Of a stretch of DNA of 64,000 nucleotides, positions 26,456 through 35,024 are shown piece by piece. The translations under genes were made by a program, and so were the position numbers. The DNA is taken from positions 143,547 to 207,546 of the forward strand of contig JANQLU010000093.1 in the NCBI GenBank assembly GCA_028280445.1, given 5' to 3'. Under the pieces are notes generated by a model. The model worked only from the letters and a program-made list of their open reading frames with translations. It was not told where the DNA came from and did no database searches. The stretch's first letter is position 1. Each line of letters starts with the position of its first letter. The stretch is from Pirellulaceae bacterium. Its GTDB lineage: Bacteria > Planctomycetota > Planctomycetia > Pirellulales > Pirellulaceae.

Positions 26456-29400
26456 TGCAAAAATCAAAAACTTCGATTCGCGCCCAAACCTTTCGTTATG
26501 CCGAATTGCACTGCAAGACAAATTTTTCTTTTCTCGAAGGGGCATCACACGCCAGTGAATTGGTGGATCGTGCTGTAGAGTTGGGCTACCAGGCGCTAGC
26601 CATTACCGACCGCAACAGTTTGGCTGGCATGGTACGAGCACACGTTGCCGCCAAAAACAAAGGACTCAAACTCATTGTCGGTGCCGAGATTACGCCTATT
26701 GATGCACCGGCAATTGTATTGTGGGCTACGGATCGGAAAAGTTATGGACAACTGTGTCGTTTGATCACAGTCGGTCGTCGACGTGTTGAAAAAGGGCAAT
26801 GTGAATTGAATTTTGACGATGTCGCTCAATACTCTCGAGGACTCCTGGCAGGTATCCAGCATTCAGATCCCCAAAAACTGCATAACTCTGTTTCGACACC
26901 ATCCAACATTTATCACCAGTACCGCGATGTTTTTGGAGATCGTTGTTATTTACTCGCTGAGTTACATTATGGTTCTGATGACCAGCAACGGTTGACCCGA
27001 CAAATATTACTTTCGCAAACGACTCGGATTCCGCTGGTCGCTGCGGGTGACGTCCATTTTCATGCACCGGCTCGTTTGCCATTGCAAAACGCGTTGACCT
27101 GTATTCGTCACGGCGTCACGTTGAATGAAGCCGGTAGTTTATTGTTTCCCAATGCTCAGCGCTGTTTGCAGCCGATCGAACAGATCATCCGAAAATTCGG
27201 GCGTGTCCCCGATGCCATCGCGCGTTCGATCGAAATTGCGGATCGTTGCATTTTTAGCATGGATGAACTGCGATATGAATATCCACGGGAACTGGCGCCC
27301 GAGAATATGACCCCGATGGAATACCTCAAAGAACTCACTTGGCAGGGCGCGGCCCACCGATATCCCGACGGTGTTCCGGACAAAGTCCGCAAGACACTCA
27401 GTAAAGAACTGGGAATCATCGAAAAACTGAACTACGAAGCATTTTTCTTGACCGTCTATGATGCCGTCCGGTTTGCACGGACAGGTGAACGTGAAATTTC
27501 AGATGTCAGTCGACGATTTACGAGTTGCGGCTACAAAGAAATCCTTTGCCAGGGACGCGGGTCGGCCGCAAATTCAGCTGTTTGTTATTGTCTCGGCGTC
27601 ACCTCCGTTGACCCGGACCGAACGGAAGTATTGTTCGAACGATTCATCAGCGAACAGCGTAACGAAGCTCCAGACATCGATGTGGATTTCGAACATGAGC
27701 GTCGAGAAGAAGTTTTGCAATATCTGTACGACAAATACGGACGCGACCGAGCGGGCATTGCCGCCACCGTTGTCACCTATCGGTTGCGCTCAGCGGTTCG
27801 AGATATTGGCAAAGTGTTAGGTTTGTCATTGGACAAAATTGATGCCTTGGCTAAAAACGTGGGAGGACATTGGGGATCGGCGGCACATCTTCCCAAAGCC
27901 TGTCACGAAGTTGGAATCGATACCGACTCGATGCTCGGCCAACGGTTGGTGCACCTGGTGACCGAGTTGCTCGGCTTTCCCCGACATCTGTCTCAACATG
28001 TCGGCGGTATGGTGATGACCGAAGGCCCGTTGTGCGAATTAGTTCCGATTGAAAACGCCGCCATGGATGACCGCACGGTGGTGGAATGGGACAAAGACGA
28101 TTTGGAACAGCTGGGAATTTTGAAAGTCGATTGCCTGTCGCTGGGCATGTTGACCGCGATTCGAAAATGCTTTGACTTGATTTATCAGCTAACTGGAAAA
28201 CGTTGGACACTGGCGACCATTCCGTCCAAAGATGATGTGGTCTATGACATGATTTGTCAGGCCAATGTGATCGGCTGTTTTCAAATCGAAAGCCGCGCGC
28301 AAATGTCCATGCTGCCTCGGTTGAGACCACGAACTTATTACGATCTGGTCATCGAGGTTGCGATTGTGCGGCCGGGCCCGATTCAAGGCGGCATGGTGCA
28401 TCCGTTTTTGAAAGCCCGCGAAGCTGGCAGGCCACTCTATCCCAATGAGCATATTAAAAATCTGTTGGGCGGAGTGCTCGACAAAACGATGGGAGTCCCG
28501 ATTTTCCAGGAACAAGTGATGCAATTGGCAATGGAAGCCGCCGGGTTTTCGGCTGGCGAAGCGGATCAATTGCGACGCGCCATGGGAGCTTGGGGTCGCA
28601 AAGGAGATTTGGGGCAGTTTCACACCAAACTGATGGATGGGATGCGGAAATCTGGAGTGCCCGATAAATTCGCCACACAGATTTTTGAAATGATCAAAGG
28701 GTTTGGGGAATATGGATTCCCGGAATCGCATTCAGCCAGTTTTGCCTTGTTGGCTTATGCCTCGGCATGGTTGAAGTGTTACTATCAAGCCGTGTTTACA
28801 ACAGGTCTATTAAATAGCCAACCGATGGGATTTTATCGTCCCGCTCAATTAATTCAGGATGCTCAACGGCACGACGTGGTCGTATTGCCTGTCGATGTCA
28901 ATCACAGCGAATGGGATTGCACGATGGATGATCTCAACACGATTCGGTTGGGCTTTCGCATGGCCAAGGGGATTTCACAAGAAACGGTTGAAACCATCAT
29001 GCGCTGTCGAAACGTCCAACGATTTACGTCCATGGACGAATTCATTAGCCGAACTCAATTGTCGCACTCAACCGTGGTCAGATTATCTGAAGCGGACGCA
29101 TTTTCATCGCTGGAAATCTCTCGTCGTCAAGCGTATTGGTCGGCGCTAGGACAAGAAACCAGTCGTCAACCGATGCCGTTGCTAGAACCCTTGGAACATC
29201 GTGACGAGTCGGAGCCGTCGCTACCAAAACGTCATTTGTGGCACGAAGTCTGTGATGATTACAAAATCATCGGTTTAACATTGCGGCAACACCCGATTTC
29301 TTTTCTCCGCAAGGAACTCAATCAGCAGCGCGCAGTTCGAGCCAGTGATTTACCCGATATTCCCGCAGATCAGATCATTCGTGTCGCCGGAGTTATTACC

Positions 29401-29652
29401 GGCCGGCAACGCCCGATGACCGCCAAAGGAGTCACCTTTGCCACTCTCGAAGACGAAACGGGCTTTGCCAACCTGGTCATTTTCAAACCGATTTGGGAGA
29501 AATTTGATCGCGTATTGCGCCACTCCAACTGCTGGCTCATCACGGGCCGGCTCCAGCGCGAAAAAGAAGTCATCCACGTCATGGTCCACCGAGTTGTCGA
29601 TTTTGAACCGCAACTCCAAGGCCTTCATACGAAATCTCGCGATTTTCATTGA
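26455..29652 (+). CDS. dnaE2: Error-prone DNA polymerase III alpha subunit DnaE2
   Basis: 1065 residues, usual length for the family. An amino PHP domain (YAELHCKTNFSFLEGASHAS, LAITDRNSLAGM) is followed by the polymerase core with catalytic aspartates in APDIDVDF (D407, D409) and the GRGSAANS motif about 35 residues earlier. Helix-hairpin-helix and OB-fold segments follow (IRVAGVITGRQRPMTAKGVT). DnaE2 performs damage-induced mutagenic synthesis with ImuA and ImuB. ATG 26455 overlaps the imuB stop. It is the last gene of the cassette: a convergent gene ends 60 bases beyond, with no obvious terminator between. Confidence 0.96.
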   Translation: MQKSKTSIRAQTFRYAELHCKTNFSFLEGASHASELVDRAVELGYQALAITDRNSLAGMVRAHVAAKNKGLKLIVGAEITPIDAPAIVLWATDRKSYGQLCRLITVGRRRVEKGQCELNFDDVAQYSRGLLAGIQHSDPQKLHNSVSTPSNIYHQYRDVFGDRCYLLAELHYGSDDQQRLTRQILLSQTTRIPLVAAGDVHFHAPARLPLQNALTCIRHGVTLNEAGSLLFPNAQRCLQPIEQIIRKFGRVPDAIARSIEIADRCIFSMDELRYEYPRELAPENMTPMEYLKELTWQGAAHRYPDGVPDKVRKTLSKELGIIEKLNYEAFFLTVYDAVRFARTGEREISDVSRRFTSCGYKEILCQGRGSAANSAVCYCLGVTSVDPDRTEVLFERFISEQRNEAPDIDVDFEHERREEVLQYLYDKYGRDRAGIAATVVTYRLRSAVRDIGKVLGLSLDKIDALAKNVGGHWGSAAHLPKACHEVGIDTDSMLGQRLVHLVTELLGFPRHLSQHVGGMVMTEGPLCELVPIENAAMDDRTVVEWDKDDLEQLGILKVDCLSLGMLTAIRKCFDLIYQLTGKRWTLATIPSKDDVVYDMICQANVIGCFQIESRAQMSMLPRLRPRTYYDLVIEVAIVRPGPIQGGMVHPFLKAREAGRPLYPNEHIKNLLGGVLDKTMGVPIFQEQVMQLAMEAAGFSAGEADQLRRAMGAWGRKGDLGQFHTKLMDGMRKSGVPDKFATQIFEMIKGFGEYGFPESHSASFALLAYASAWLKCYYQAVFTTGLLNSQPMGFYRPAQLIQDAQRHDVVVLPVDVNHSEWDCTMDDLNTIRLGFRMAKGISQETVETIMRCRNVQRFTSMDEFISRTQLSHSTVVRLSEADAFSSLEISRRQAYWSALGQETSRQPMPLLEPLEHRDESEPSLPKRHLWHEVCDDYKIIGLTLRQHPISFLRKELNQQRAVRASDLPDIPADQIIRVAGVITGRQRPMTAKGVTFATLEDETGFANLVIFKPIWEKFDRVLRHSNCWLITGRLQREKEVIHVMVHRVVDFEPQLQGLHTKSRDFH

Positions 29653-29711
29653 AGGCGCTTGGGAGTTTTCGAATCATCTTTTATTTGCGCTTTCGACGCT
29701 GCAGGTTATTG

Positions 29712-31037
29712 TTACTTTCGAGATTTTGCTTTTTCCTGTTCGGCTTTGACTCGTTTTTCATAGTGAGTCTTGGCTCTTCGATAAGCATTGATGATATTCC
29801 GGGTACCGATCATCCTGTTCGTTTTAAATCCACCTAACTCATAATTGGGGTAAGGAAAATCTTCGTGAGCTGCGGAGATGTAGGCGCGGCGGGCCAAGTG
29901 ATCGTCTGGAATGTTTTCGACAATCCAGCACCAATGGTAATACGCACTCGGTTTATCTTTGAGAAAGAAACTGGCGACACCGGCGTAATATTGAAGCTCT
30001 CCCATCCGTTTGGAATCTGGAAAATTCTTGATGGCTTTGGTCAGGAGTTTTGATGCGCCGCGGTAATCTTTCTCGTCGAGTTTGCGGTAAGCTTGTTCCA
30101 ATGTCAGGTCGGCTCCCATTTTTGAAGCCAAATCCGAAGGTGCCGATTTGATTTCAGCCAGGATCTTTTGTTGAGATTCCCAGTCTTTTTTGTAACGGGC
30201 AATCCGCAGCAACGCGGCATAGACCGAGGTTTGAACCGCGATCGGTTTTTTGTTCGTTTTTGCATGTTGCAGCGCCTGTCGATAATTTTTGATGGCTTGA
30301 TCGTATTGACCGAGCTCTTCGCGAATCGTTGCAGCGCGAATGACGGCCTGGGCGTTGGTTGGATTTTCCTTTGCCGCCGTCAAGATTTTTTGTTCGGCCT
30401 CAGTCCATTTGTCGAATTCGGGATTGTCACGCAGCATTTTCAACAAAAACTCGAACACGGTTTTTTTGTTAGGAGTGATCTGTCGAACCCTTTTTTCACC
30501 TTTGTTCCAACCGTTTGCAATTCCGAGAATTTTTCCGCCATCGGCTTGTGAGAAAGCTGCAAAGTACGCAAACGTGTTCGACCGTCGACCGTAGGGATCG
30601 GTAATGACTTTCAGGTTGCGAAAACGTTTCGATTCCGTCTGCAAATCTCGGATGAATTTGTCGGCATCGTCGTCATGTCCCAACCCGGGTCCACCCGTAT
30701 TGAAATAAAACGGTATAAACCGGCGATTGATCAAACGAATCACGCGCAAATCGGCGAAGGCACCTGCCCTCATTGGTTCGCCGCCTGGTCACCAGCAACC
30801 TTTGGTTGCACATTTTGTTCCAAGTTCATCGAGACCAAACCCCAAACCTTTCATGAGAATGATCCGATTTTGTTTTTTTGCTTTCTCAAGTGCCGTTTTG
30901 AATTTACCAGGATAGACCCATTGGATGGCTTCGCTATTGAAGCATTTCAATTTGGACGGCTGGTCAGTCTGGCCTGCAACGTCGAGAGAACAGGAAAACG
31001 TCATCGCGGCGACGATCGCTAACGACATGATACGCAT
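29712..31037 (-). CDS. Candidate selenoprotein: exported thioredoxin-like domain with in-frame UGA, plus TPR region
   Basis: Read through one UGA (30791-30789), this is a 441-residue protein; without readthrough it falls into an 82-codon piece (ATG 31037, leader MRIMSLAIVAAMTFSCSLDV) and a longer piece in the same frame ending at 29712. The first piece (WVYPGKFKTALEKAKKQNRI, ILMKGLGFGLDELGTKCATK) continues across the UGA as GCW-U-PGGEPMRAGAFADL, then RVIRLINRRFIPFYFN, which is the helix-strand pattern of thioredoxin-like proteins. The UGA would be residue 83 with cysteines at 76 and 81, a C-W-U redox pair. A hairpin with an AGGU apical loop lies 10-39 bases into the coding sequence from the UGA, as in bacterial SECIS elements. 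Residues about 200-400 look like TPR helices. GGAG precedes the start. It lies 18 bases after the M56 peptidase gene, same strand. A nonsense mutation is the alternative; both sides keep normal coding character. Confidence 0.7.
30753..30791 (-). promoter_or_regulatory. Candidate bacterial SECIS hairpin directly after in-frame UGA
   Basis: Reading the minus strand from the UGA (30791), GGCGAA (30782-30777) pairs with UUCGCC (30758-30753), and an upper stem GGC (30768-30766) pairs with GCC (30761-30759) around the tetraloop AGGU (30765-30762). A GGU in the apical loop and a distance of 26 bases from UGA to the loop fit the known bacterial SECIS pattern, where E. coli fdhF has an AGGUCU loop. 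The bulge between stems (eight bases, one side) is larger than in fdhF. Drawn by eye; free energy not computed. Confidence 0.55.
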
Positions 31038-31055
31038 GATATCGATCTCCGGTGG

Positions 31056-33656
31056 TTATTTGCGGGCGGTTGGTAAAAGTCGAATGCCGTAAACCTTACG
31101 TCGAGGGTCGTTTGGTTTGATGCCTCGGTTGTCTGGTGAATTGTTGGCAGACATGCAGCAGATGTCGTACGAAGGCGAAATCTGCCAAGTCAGAAATTGA
31201 ACATTGCGTCTGGTTTCTGTTCGAAACCGAATCAGCTGGTTTTCGCTCAACCCCAACGCTTTGAATACTTCGGCTCGTGTTTTCGATTGACCTGCAGGGA
31301 CGACACTCAAGATCGGAATTTCGAGCAGCTGTTTGTTTTTGACCGATTCGACGATGTCATAGGTCACTAATTTTTCAATCGCATTGTCAGTATGCAGTTT
31401 GATTCGCCGCCTGTTGGAAACAGATTTTTTTGGATCCACGGTGATGACTTGTAGCATTTCGCCACTGGCTTGATCAAAACGAAACGTTTTTTGCTGAATC
31501 GTTTGTCCGGCGGTAAATTTTGCGTTGACCCAAAAATTGCCACGCCGCATTTCCAGATCGAGATTAAAGGGCACCAGTTTGATTCTTGAACCAGCCAGTT
31601 TCGAAAGTTCCAATGACTTGATCACTTTTCCGTTTTGAATGAATTCCAGGTCGGCGTTTTGTCGTTTCGATTGGAAATCGCGAAAGTTGGTTGTTTTGAG
31701 CAACAGGCCTGAATCGAGCGCAAAAACGGTTGTCGCCTTGAATTCTTTAATCGTCCAAACCTTGGACAGACCTTTCTGAGTAATTTTGTTCATCGTTCCC
31801 GTTGTCTTTCCGTCCTTGGACTGCGTAATGAAAACGTAATTGCCGGATGGACTGACAGAAACGACCCGTTTGTAATGAACAAAATTGGTAAGCGCCATTG
31901 CCGGCGAATGAGTGTAGGGAGGCCGCGGACGATTTCCGTACCAGGTGACGTCAGTAAAACTCAATGGGTTAACCCGCTTGGCTTCACTGGCCGGCCAGTC
32001 CTTGACAATTTTCCACCAGGTTTTAAAAGACTCTACCGCCCGCCGATTGGCCTCGGCCCCTTTGACTTGATGTCTAGAAAGTGTTGGGTTGAGACCTGGG
32101 TACAGGTTGTTGCAACATAACATGTCAATGAACCACATCGCCGCTGTCCCAATCGTGCAATGCGTTTGACGTTGCGACGATGCCCAATTGACCGGTACAC
32201 GATCGATCGGCGCTTCGTTTTCAATCTGCTTTATCAAATACGGCAGATGTTCCCAACCCAGTTTTTTGATGTTGTTGTCGACATGCCAGTCTTGCAAAAG
32301 TCTCAACGCAGTTTTTTCCAATTCATCTGTTTGAGTCTTGTTGTTTTTTGTGGGGGTGCGTTTTTCTTGATCCTTTTCTTGTGCTACTCCGCCTGCCGCA
32401 GCGTTCGAGTCGAGTTCCGTATTCGGAGCGAACTGTGCATGGGTCTGTAGCGCTGCCGCGATCGTTCCAAACGACATTCCCAACGTCAACGCTGAAATCA
32501 CGGTGATCAGTTTCCAGCGGCGGCTGGTGGATATGTTTCCATCGCGCGTCTCGTCCAATACCCAATCCACGCGGTCGCCCAGCGGCGAATGTCCAGCGGC
32601 CATCGCCAAAGCACATTGGCTGATCGAAACAGAAAACATTTGATTCGTCTTTAACAAAAGGCGTGCATACTCAAATCGGTCGTTCACCTGGGCGACTTCG
32701 TTGTCACACAATTCTTCTTGACTGATTCTGACTTGTTTAAATACCAGGTACGCCAATGGATTTAACCAATGCACGGCCAACGAACATTGCAACAAAAAAT
32801 TGAGCCGCAAATCGTTCCGTTTGATGTGAGACATTTCATGGTCGAGAACCAGTCGCAGTTCGTGATCGTTAAATGTTTCTAACGCTTGTTCGGAAATCAC
32901 AATGCGTTGTTGGATTGGTCCGACTACTGAAGGAGAAACTTTGGCGGGGCTAATCAGGATTTCTGGCGTCGCGTTCAAACCGTGTCGCGATGCCGAAGAT
33001 TTGGCATAACTCAACAGTTGTTTGAATGCGTTGCGTTTTCCACCAACATTTTGTTCGTTGAGTATCCAACATCGACTGAGATGACGGCGTGATTTCCAGA
33101 TTCCGCCAGCCAATCGGAGCAACATGGCGATAACACCGGTACCCCAACCGATAATCAAAACTCGGGCGATCCACGATGATTGACGATGGGTTTCTCCGGT
33201 ATCGTTTGTTTTTGTCGCCGAAACTACTGGGACGCCTTTGGCGATTGGAACCATTGGGACCAATGCTTCCGCAGGTAACATTTCTTCTACCGGTACAAGC
33301 GTGCCTTTGAATCGCTCATGCTCTGAATTCGGATTGATGGCGACCAATTCTGCATAGAAAGGTTGTTTGGCAGGAGCGTTGGAACGAGCTTTTGAATCGA
33401 CCAGCACGTTGTTGAGTTTTGACAAACCGCGTTTGATGCCGACGTTTGAGTTGGCGATCAACAAAATCGCCAGCGCAAATAGAGGTAAACTGGCTGTTAA
33501 AAGTAAAGACAACGAAAACAATTGTTTACGTTTGGCGGCCGTGCGGCCGATTGCAAATTTACCGATCAGTAAAACGATAGAAAACACGATTGCTGACGTG
33601 AGCATCCAAATTGCCAGCACTGTTGCATTGTCCGGTGTTATGATGTTTTGCAGCAT
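31056..33656 (-). CDS. M56-family (BlaR1-like) membrane zinc peptidase with long sensor region
   Basis: 866 residues. The amino end has membrane helices (LAIWMLTSAIVFSIVLLIGK, SLLLTASLPLFALAILLIAN) and a further one near 180. The zinc motif HEMSH lies at 273-277, followed by EELCDNE, the third-ligand region of M56 peptidases. A fourth helix near 385 (VISALTLGMSFGTIAAALQT) precedes about 470 extracytoplasmic residues with no known domain in place of the penicillin-binding sensor of BlaR1. BlaR1-type proteins sense a signal outside and cleave the BlaI repressor inside. The blaI-like gene is 23 bases upstream in the same operon. The signal is unknown; in planctomycetes most such pairs have nothing to do with beta-lactams. 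Confidence 0.9.
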   Translation of the reverse strand: MLQNIITPDNATVLAIWMLTSAIVFSIVLLIGKFAIGRTAAKRKQLFSLSLLLTASLPLFALAILLIANSNVGIKRGLSKLNNVLVDSKARSNAPAKQPFYAELVAINPNSEHERFKGTLVPVEEMLPAEALVPMVPIAKGVPVVSATKTNDTGETHRQSSWIARVLIIGWGTGVIAMLLRLAGGIWKSRRHLSRCWILNEQNVGGKRNAFKQLLSYAKSSASRHGLNATPEILISPAKVSPSVVGPIQQRIVISEQALETFNDHELRLVLDHEMSHIKRNDLRLNFLLQCSLAVHWLNPLAYLVFKQVRISQEELCDNEVAQVNDRFEYARLLLKTNQMFSVSISQCALAMAAGHSPLGDRVDWVLDETRDGNISTSRRWKLITVISALTLGMSFGTIAAALQTHAQFAPNTELDSNAAAGGVAQEKDQEKRTPTKNNKTQTDELEKTALRLLQDWHVDNNIKKLGWEHLPYLIKQIENEAPIDRVPVNWASSQRQTHCTIGTAAMWFIDMLCCNNLYPGLNPTLSRHQVKGAEANRRAVESFKTWWKIVKDWPASEAKRVNPLSFTDVTWYGNRPRPPYTHSPAMALTNFVHYKRVVSVSPSGNYVFITQSKDGKTTGTMNKITQKGLSKVWTIKEFKATTVFALDSGLLLKTTNFRDFQSKRQNADLEFIQNGKVIKSLELSKLAGSRIKLVPFNLDLEMRRGNFWVNAKFTAGQTIQQKTFRFDQASGEMLQVITVDPKKSVSNRRRIKLHTDNAIEKLVTYDIVESVKNKQLLEIPILSVVPAGQSKTRAEVFKALGLSENQLIRFRTETRRNVQFLTWQISPSYDICCMSANNSPDNRGIKPNDPRRKVYGIRLLPTARK

Positions 33657-33679
33657 GGCTTACTCGCTTGACGAACGTT

Positions 33680-34078
33680 TTATTTTCTTCGTTTTGATTT
33701 CTGTTTTGCTTCGGCGCTATCGATGATCGCTTTAATACGACGCACTTCGTCCGGCGGAAGTTTCTCACCGTCGACCAACGACGAGACGAGCGACTCCGCG
33801 GAGCCATCAAAAACCAGATCTGCCAACCGATTAAGCATTGATTTTGCGGTTTCATCGCGAGATTGCGTCGCGGAATAGCGATAGGTATTGCCGACCTTGC
33901 GATACGCCAGCCAGCCTTTGTCTGCCAACCGAGTCATCATCGTTTGCACCGTGTTGCGGGCCAAGTCGCGCTCGGCGGCAAGTGCTTCGACGACCTCTAG
34001 CACCGTAATATCAGGCTGTTCCCAGATGATTTTCATGATTTCGACCTGATTTTCGGTCAATGGCGGCAGGTCGGACAT
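33680..34078 (-). CDS. BlaI/MecI/CopY-family repressor
   Basis: 132 residues, normal for the family. The winged helix is LTENQVEIMKIIWEQPDITV, then NTVQTMMTRLADKGWLAYRK and VGNTYRYSA; the carboxyl half is the dimerisation helix region (SLVSSLVDGEKLPPDEVRRI) with a basic tail KQKSKRRK. It represses its own operon with the M56 peptidase until cleaved. A dyad CTACA-CT-TGTAG lies 31-42 bases upstream of the start, matching the TACA/TGTA operators of this family. Confidence 0.93.
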   Translation of the reverse strand: MSDLPPLTENQVEIMKIIWEQPDITVLEVVEALAAERDLARNTVQTMMTRLADKGWLAYRKVGNTYRYSATQSRDETAKSMLNRLADLVFDGSAESLVSSLVDGEKLPPDEVRRIKAIIDSAEAKQKSKRRK

Positions 34079-34492
34079 TTGCTTATCCTACTTGTGTAAT
34101 TAAAATGCCTACACTTGTAGTATTTCAGGTCACGAAGTCTTCGTCAATACTTTTGTTGACCTGGAAAGAAACTTCTTTCGAAGTATTTACAAAACGAAAC
34201 GGGCGTCGATTTCGCAAATGTCATAAACGCGTATTAGCTAGATACCCATCGATTTGTTAGTCATTGAGAAAAAACATATTTTTTTTTGAAGAACTTTTTT
34301 GGCGGATCACCGTTCGAAACCGCGCGCCGATCATTTCTTGATGAACTTCGATTTGTGTACTTGGAATTCGTTGTCTGGCTGTTTTGTTCGGCTAGAATGA
34401 AATCGTTGTGGGTGATTCCATTCGTTGATCTCATCTAAAACGCAACATATCGATGCATGAAAATTCTCTTCTGCAAGTTTGGGGTTGATAAC
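34079..34492. other. Intergenic region between divergent blaI and sigma genes, 414 bases
   Basis: Contains the BlaI-type operator at 34088-34120. The rest is A/T-rich (notably 34266-34295) without a supported gene; the minus-strand frame 34331-34564 overlaps the sigma gene and lacks features. Confidence 0.55.
34088..34120 (-). promoter_or_regulatory. BlaI-type operator region
   Basis: A perfect dyad CTACA-CT-TGTAG at 34109-34120 and a weaker half-symmetric site CTACTTGTGTAAT at 34088-34100 lie between blaI and its upstream region. BlaI/MecI bind TACA...TGTA dyads, usually two per promoter. Confidence 0.65.
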
Positions 34493-35005
34493 ATGGACTA
34501 TGTCTTGTCCGAAATACGAAAACAGTTGACAAAAATTGTTCGTTGTGAAAAAAACCATCAACATTCACCACGTTTTGATACTTCCGACGTGGTCCAGGAT
34601 TCGTTGATTCAGGTTTCTAACGAAATTGACAACAAGGCGCCAACACAAGTGCCGCGGGCTTGGCTGCAACGAATCGCTATTGGGCATCTGGCCAAACATT
34701 TGCGCTATCATCATGCGCAAAAACGATCGGCCAATCGCGAGTGCCGCAAAAGCGAAATCGTCGAATGTCAATCAGCGGGCGCTGATCCTCTGGATGCGAT
34801 CGAGCAGCACGAAAACATCGAACGAATGATTACGGCGATTGGGAAACTGGATGCGACCGCCCGTCAGATCGTTTTGATGCGGTACTTTGAGGGAGCCAGC
34901 TACGAGTCGATTGCCCAACAACTGGGGTTGACCGTTCATCGAGTGCGAACCGATCTGATAAACAGCTTGAAAAGCATTCGATTCGATATCGGAAATAATT
35001 CGTGA
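34493..35005 (+). CDS. ECF-type sigma factor paired with Ser/Thr kinase
   Basis: 170 residues from ATG 34493, eight bases after GGGG; ATG 34457 would add 12 residues. Region 2 shows FDTSDVVQDSLIQVSNEI and PRAWLQRIAIGHLAKHLRYH; region 4 shows LDATARQIVLMRYFEGASYE and LGLTVHRVRTDLINSLKSI. Planctomycete-type ECF factors encoded next to a Ser/Thr kinase form a known genomic association in which phosphorylation, not an anti-sigma factor, probably sets activity. The kinase starts 19 bases downstream. Confidence 0.88.
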   Translation: MDYVLSEIRKQLTKIVRCEKNHQHSPRFDTSDVVQDSLIQVSNEIDNKAPTQVPRAWLQRIAIGHLAKHLRYHHAQKRSANRECRKSEIVECQSAGADPLDAIEQHENIERMITAIGKLDATARQIVLMRYFEGASYESIAQQLGLTVHRVRTDLINSLKSIRFDIGNNS

Positions 35006-35024
35006 TAATTGTACGGCAATTTAT

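Noticed and set aside
29712..30773. The second half of the selenoprotein candidate as a separate gene starting at ATG 30773
   Set aside because: It would start inside a thioredoxin-like fold with no leader or ribosome-binding site, while the upstream piece supplies both in the same frame.
31056..34078. A beta-lactam resistance locus from the BlaI/BlaR1-like pair
   Set aside because: No beta-lactamase and the M56 protein lacks the penicillin-binding sensor; such pairs are general regulators in this phylum.
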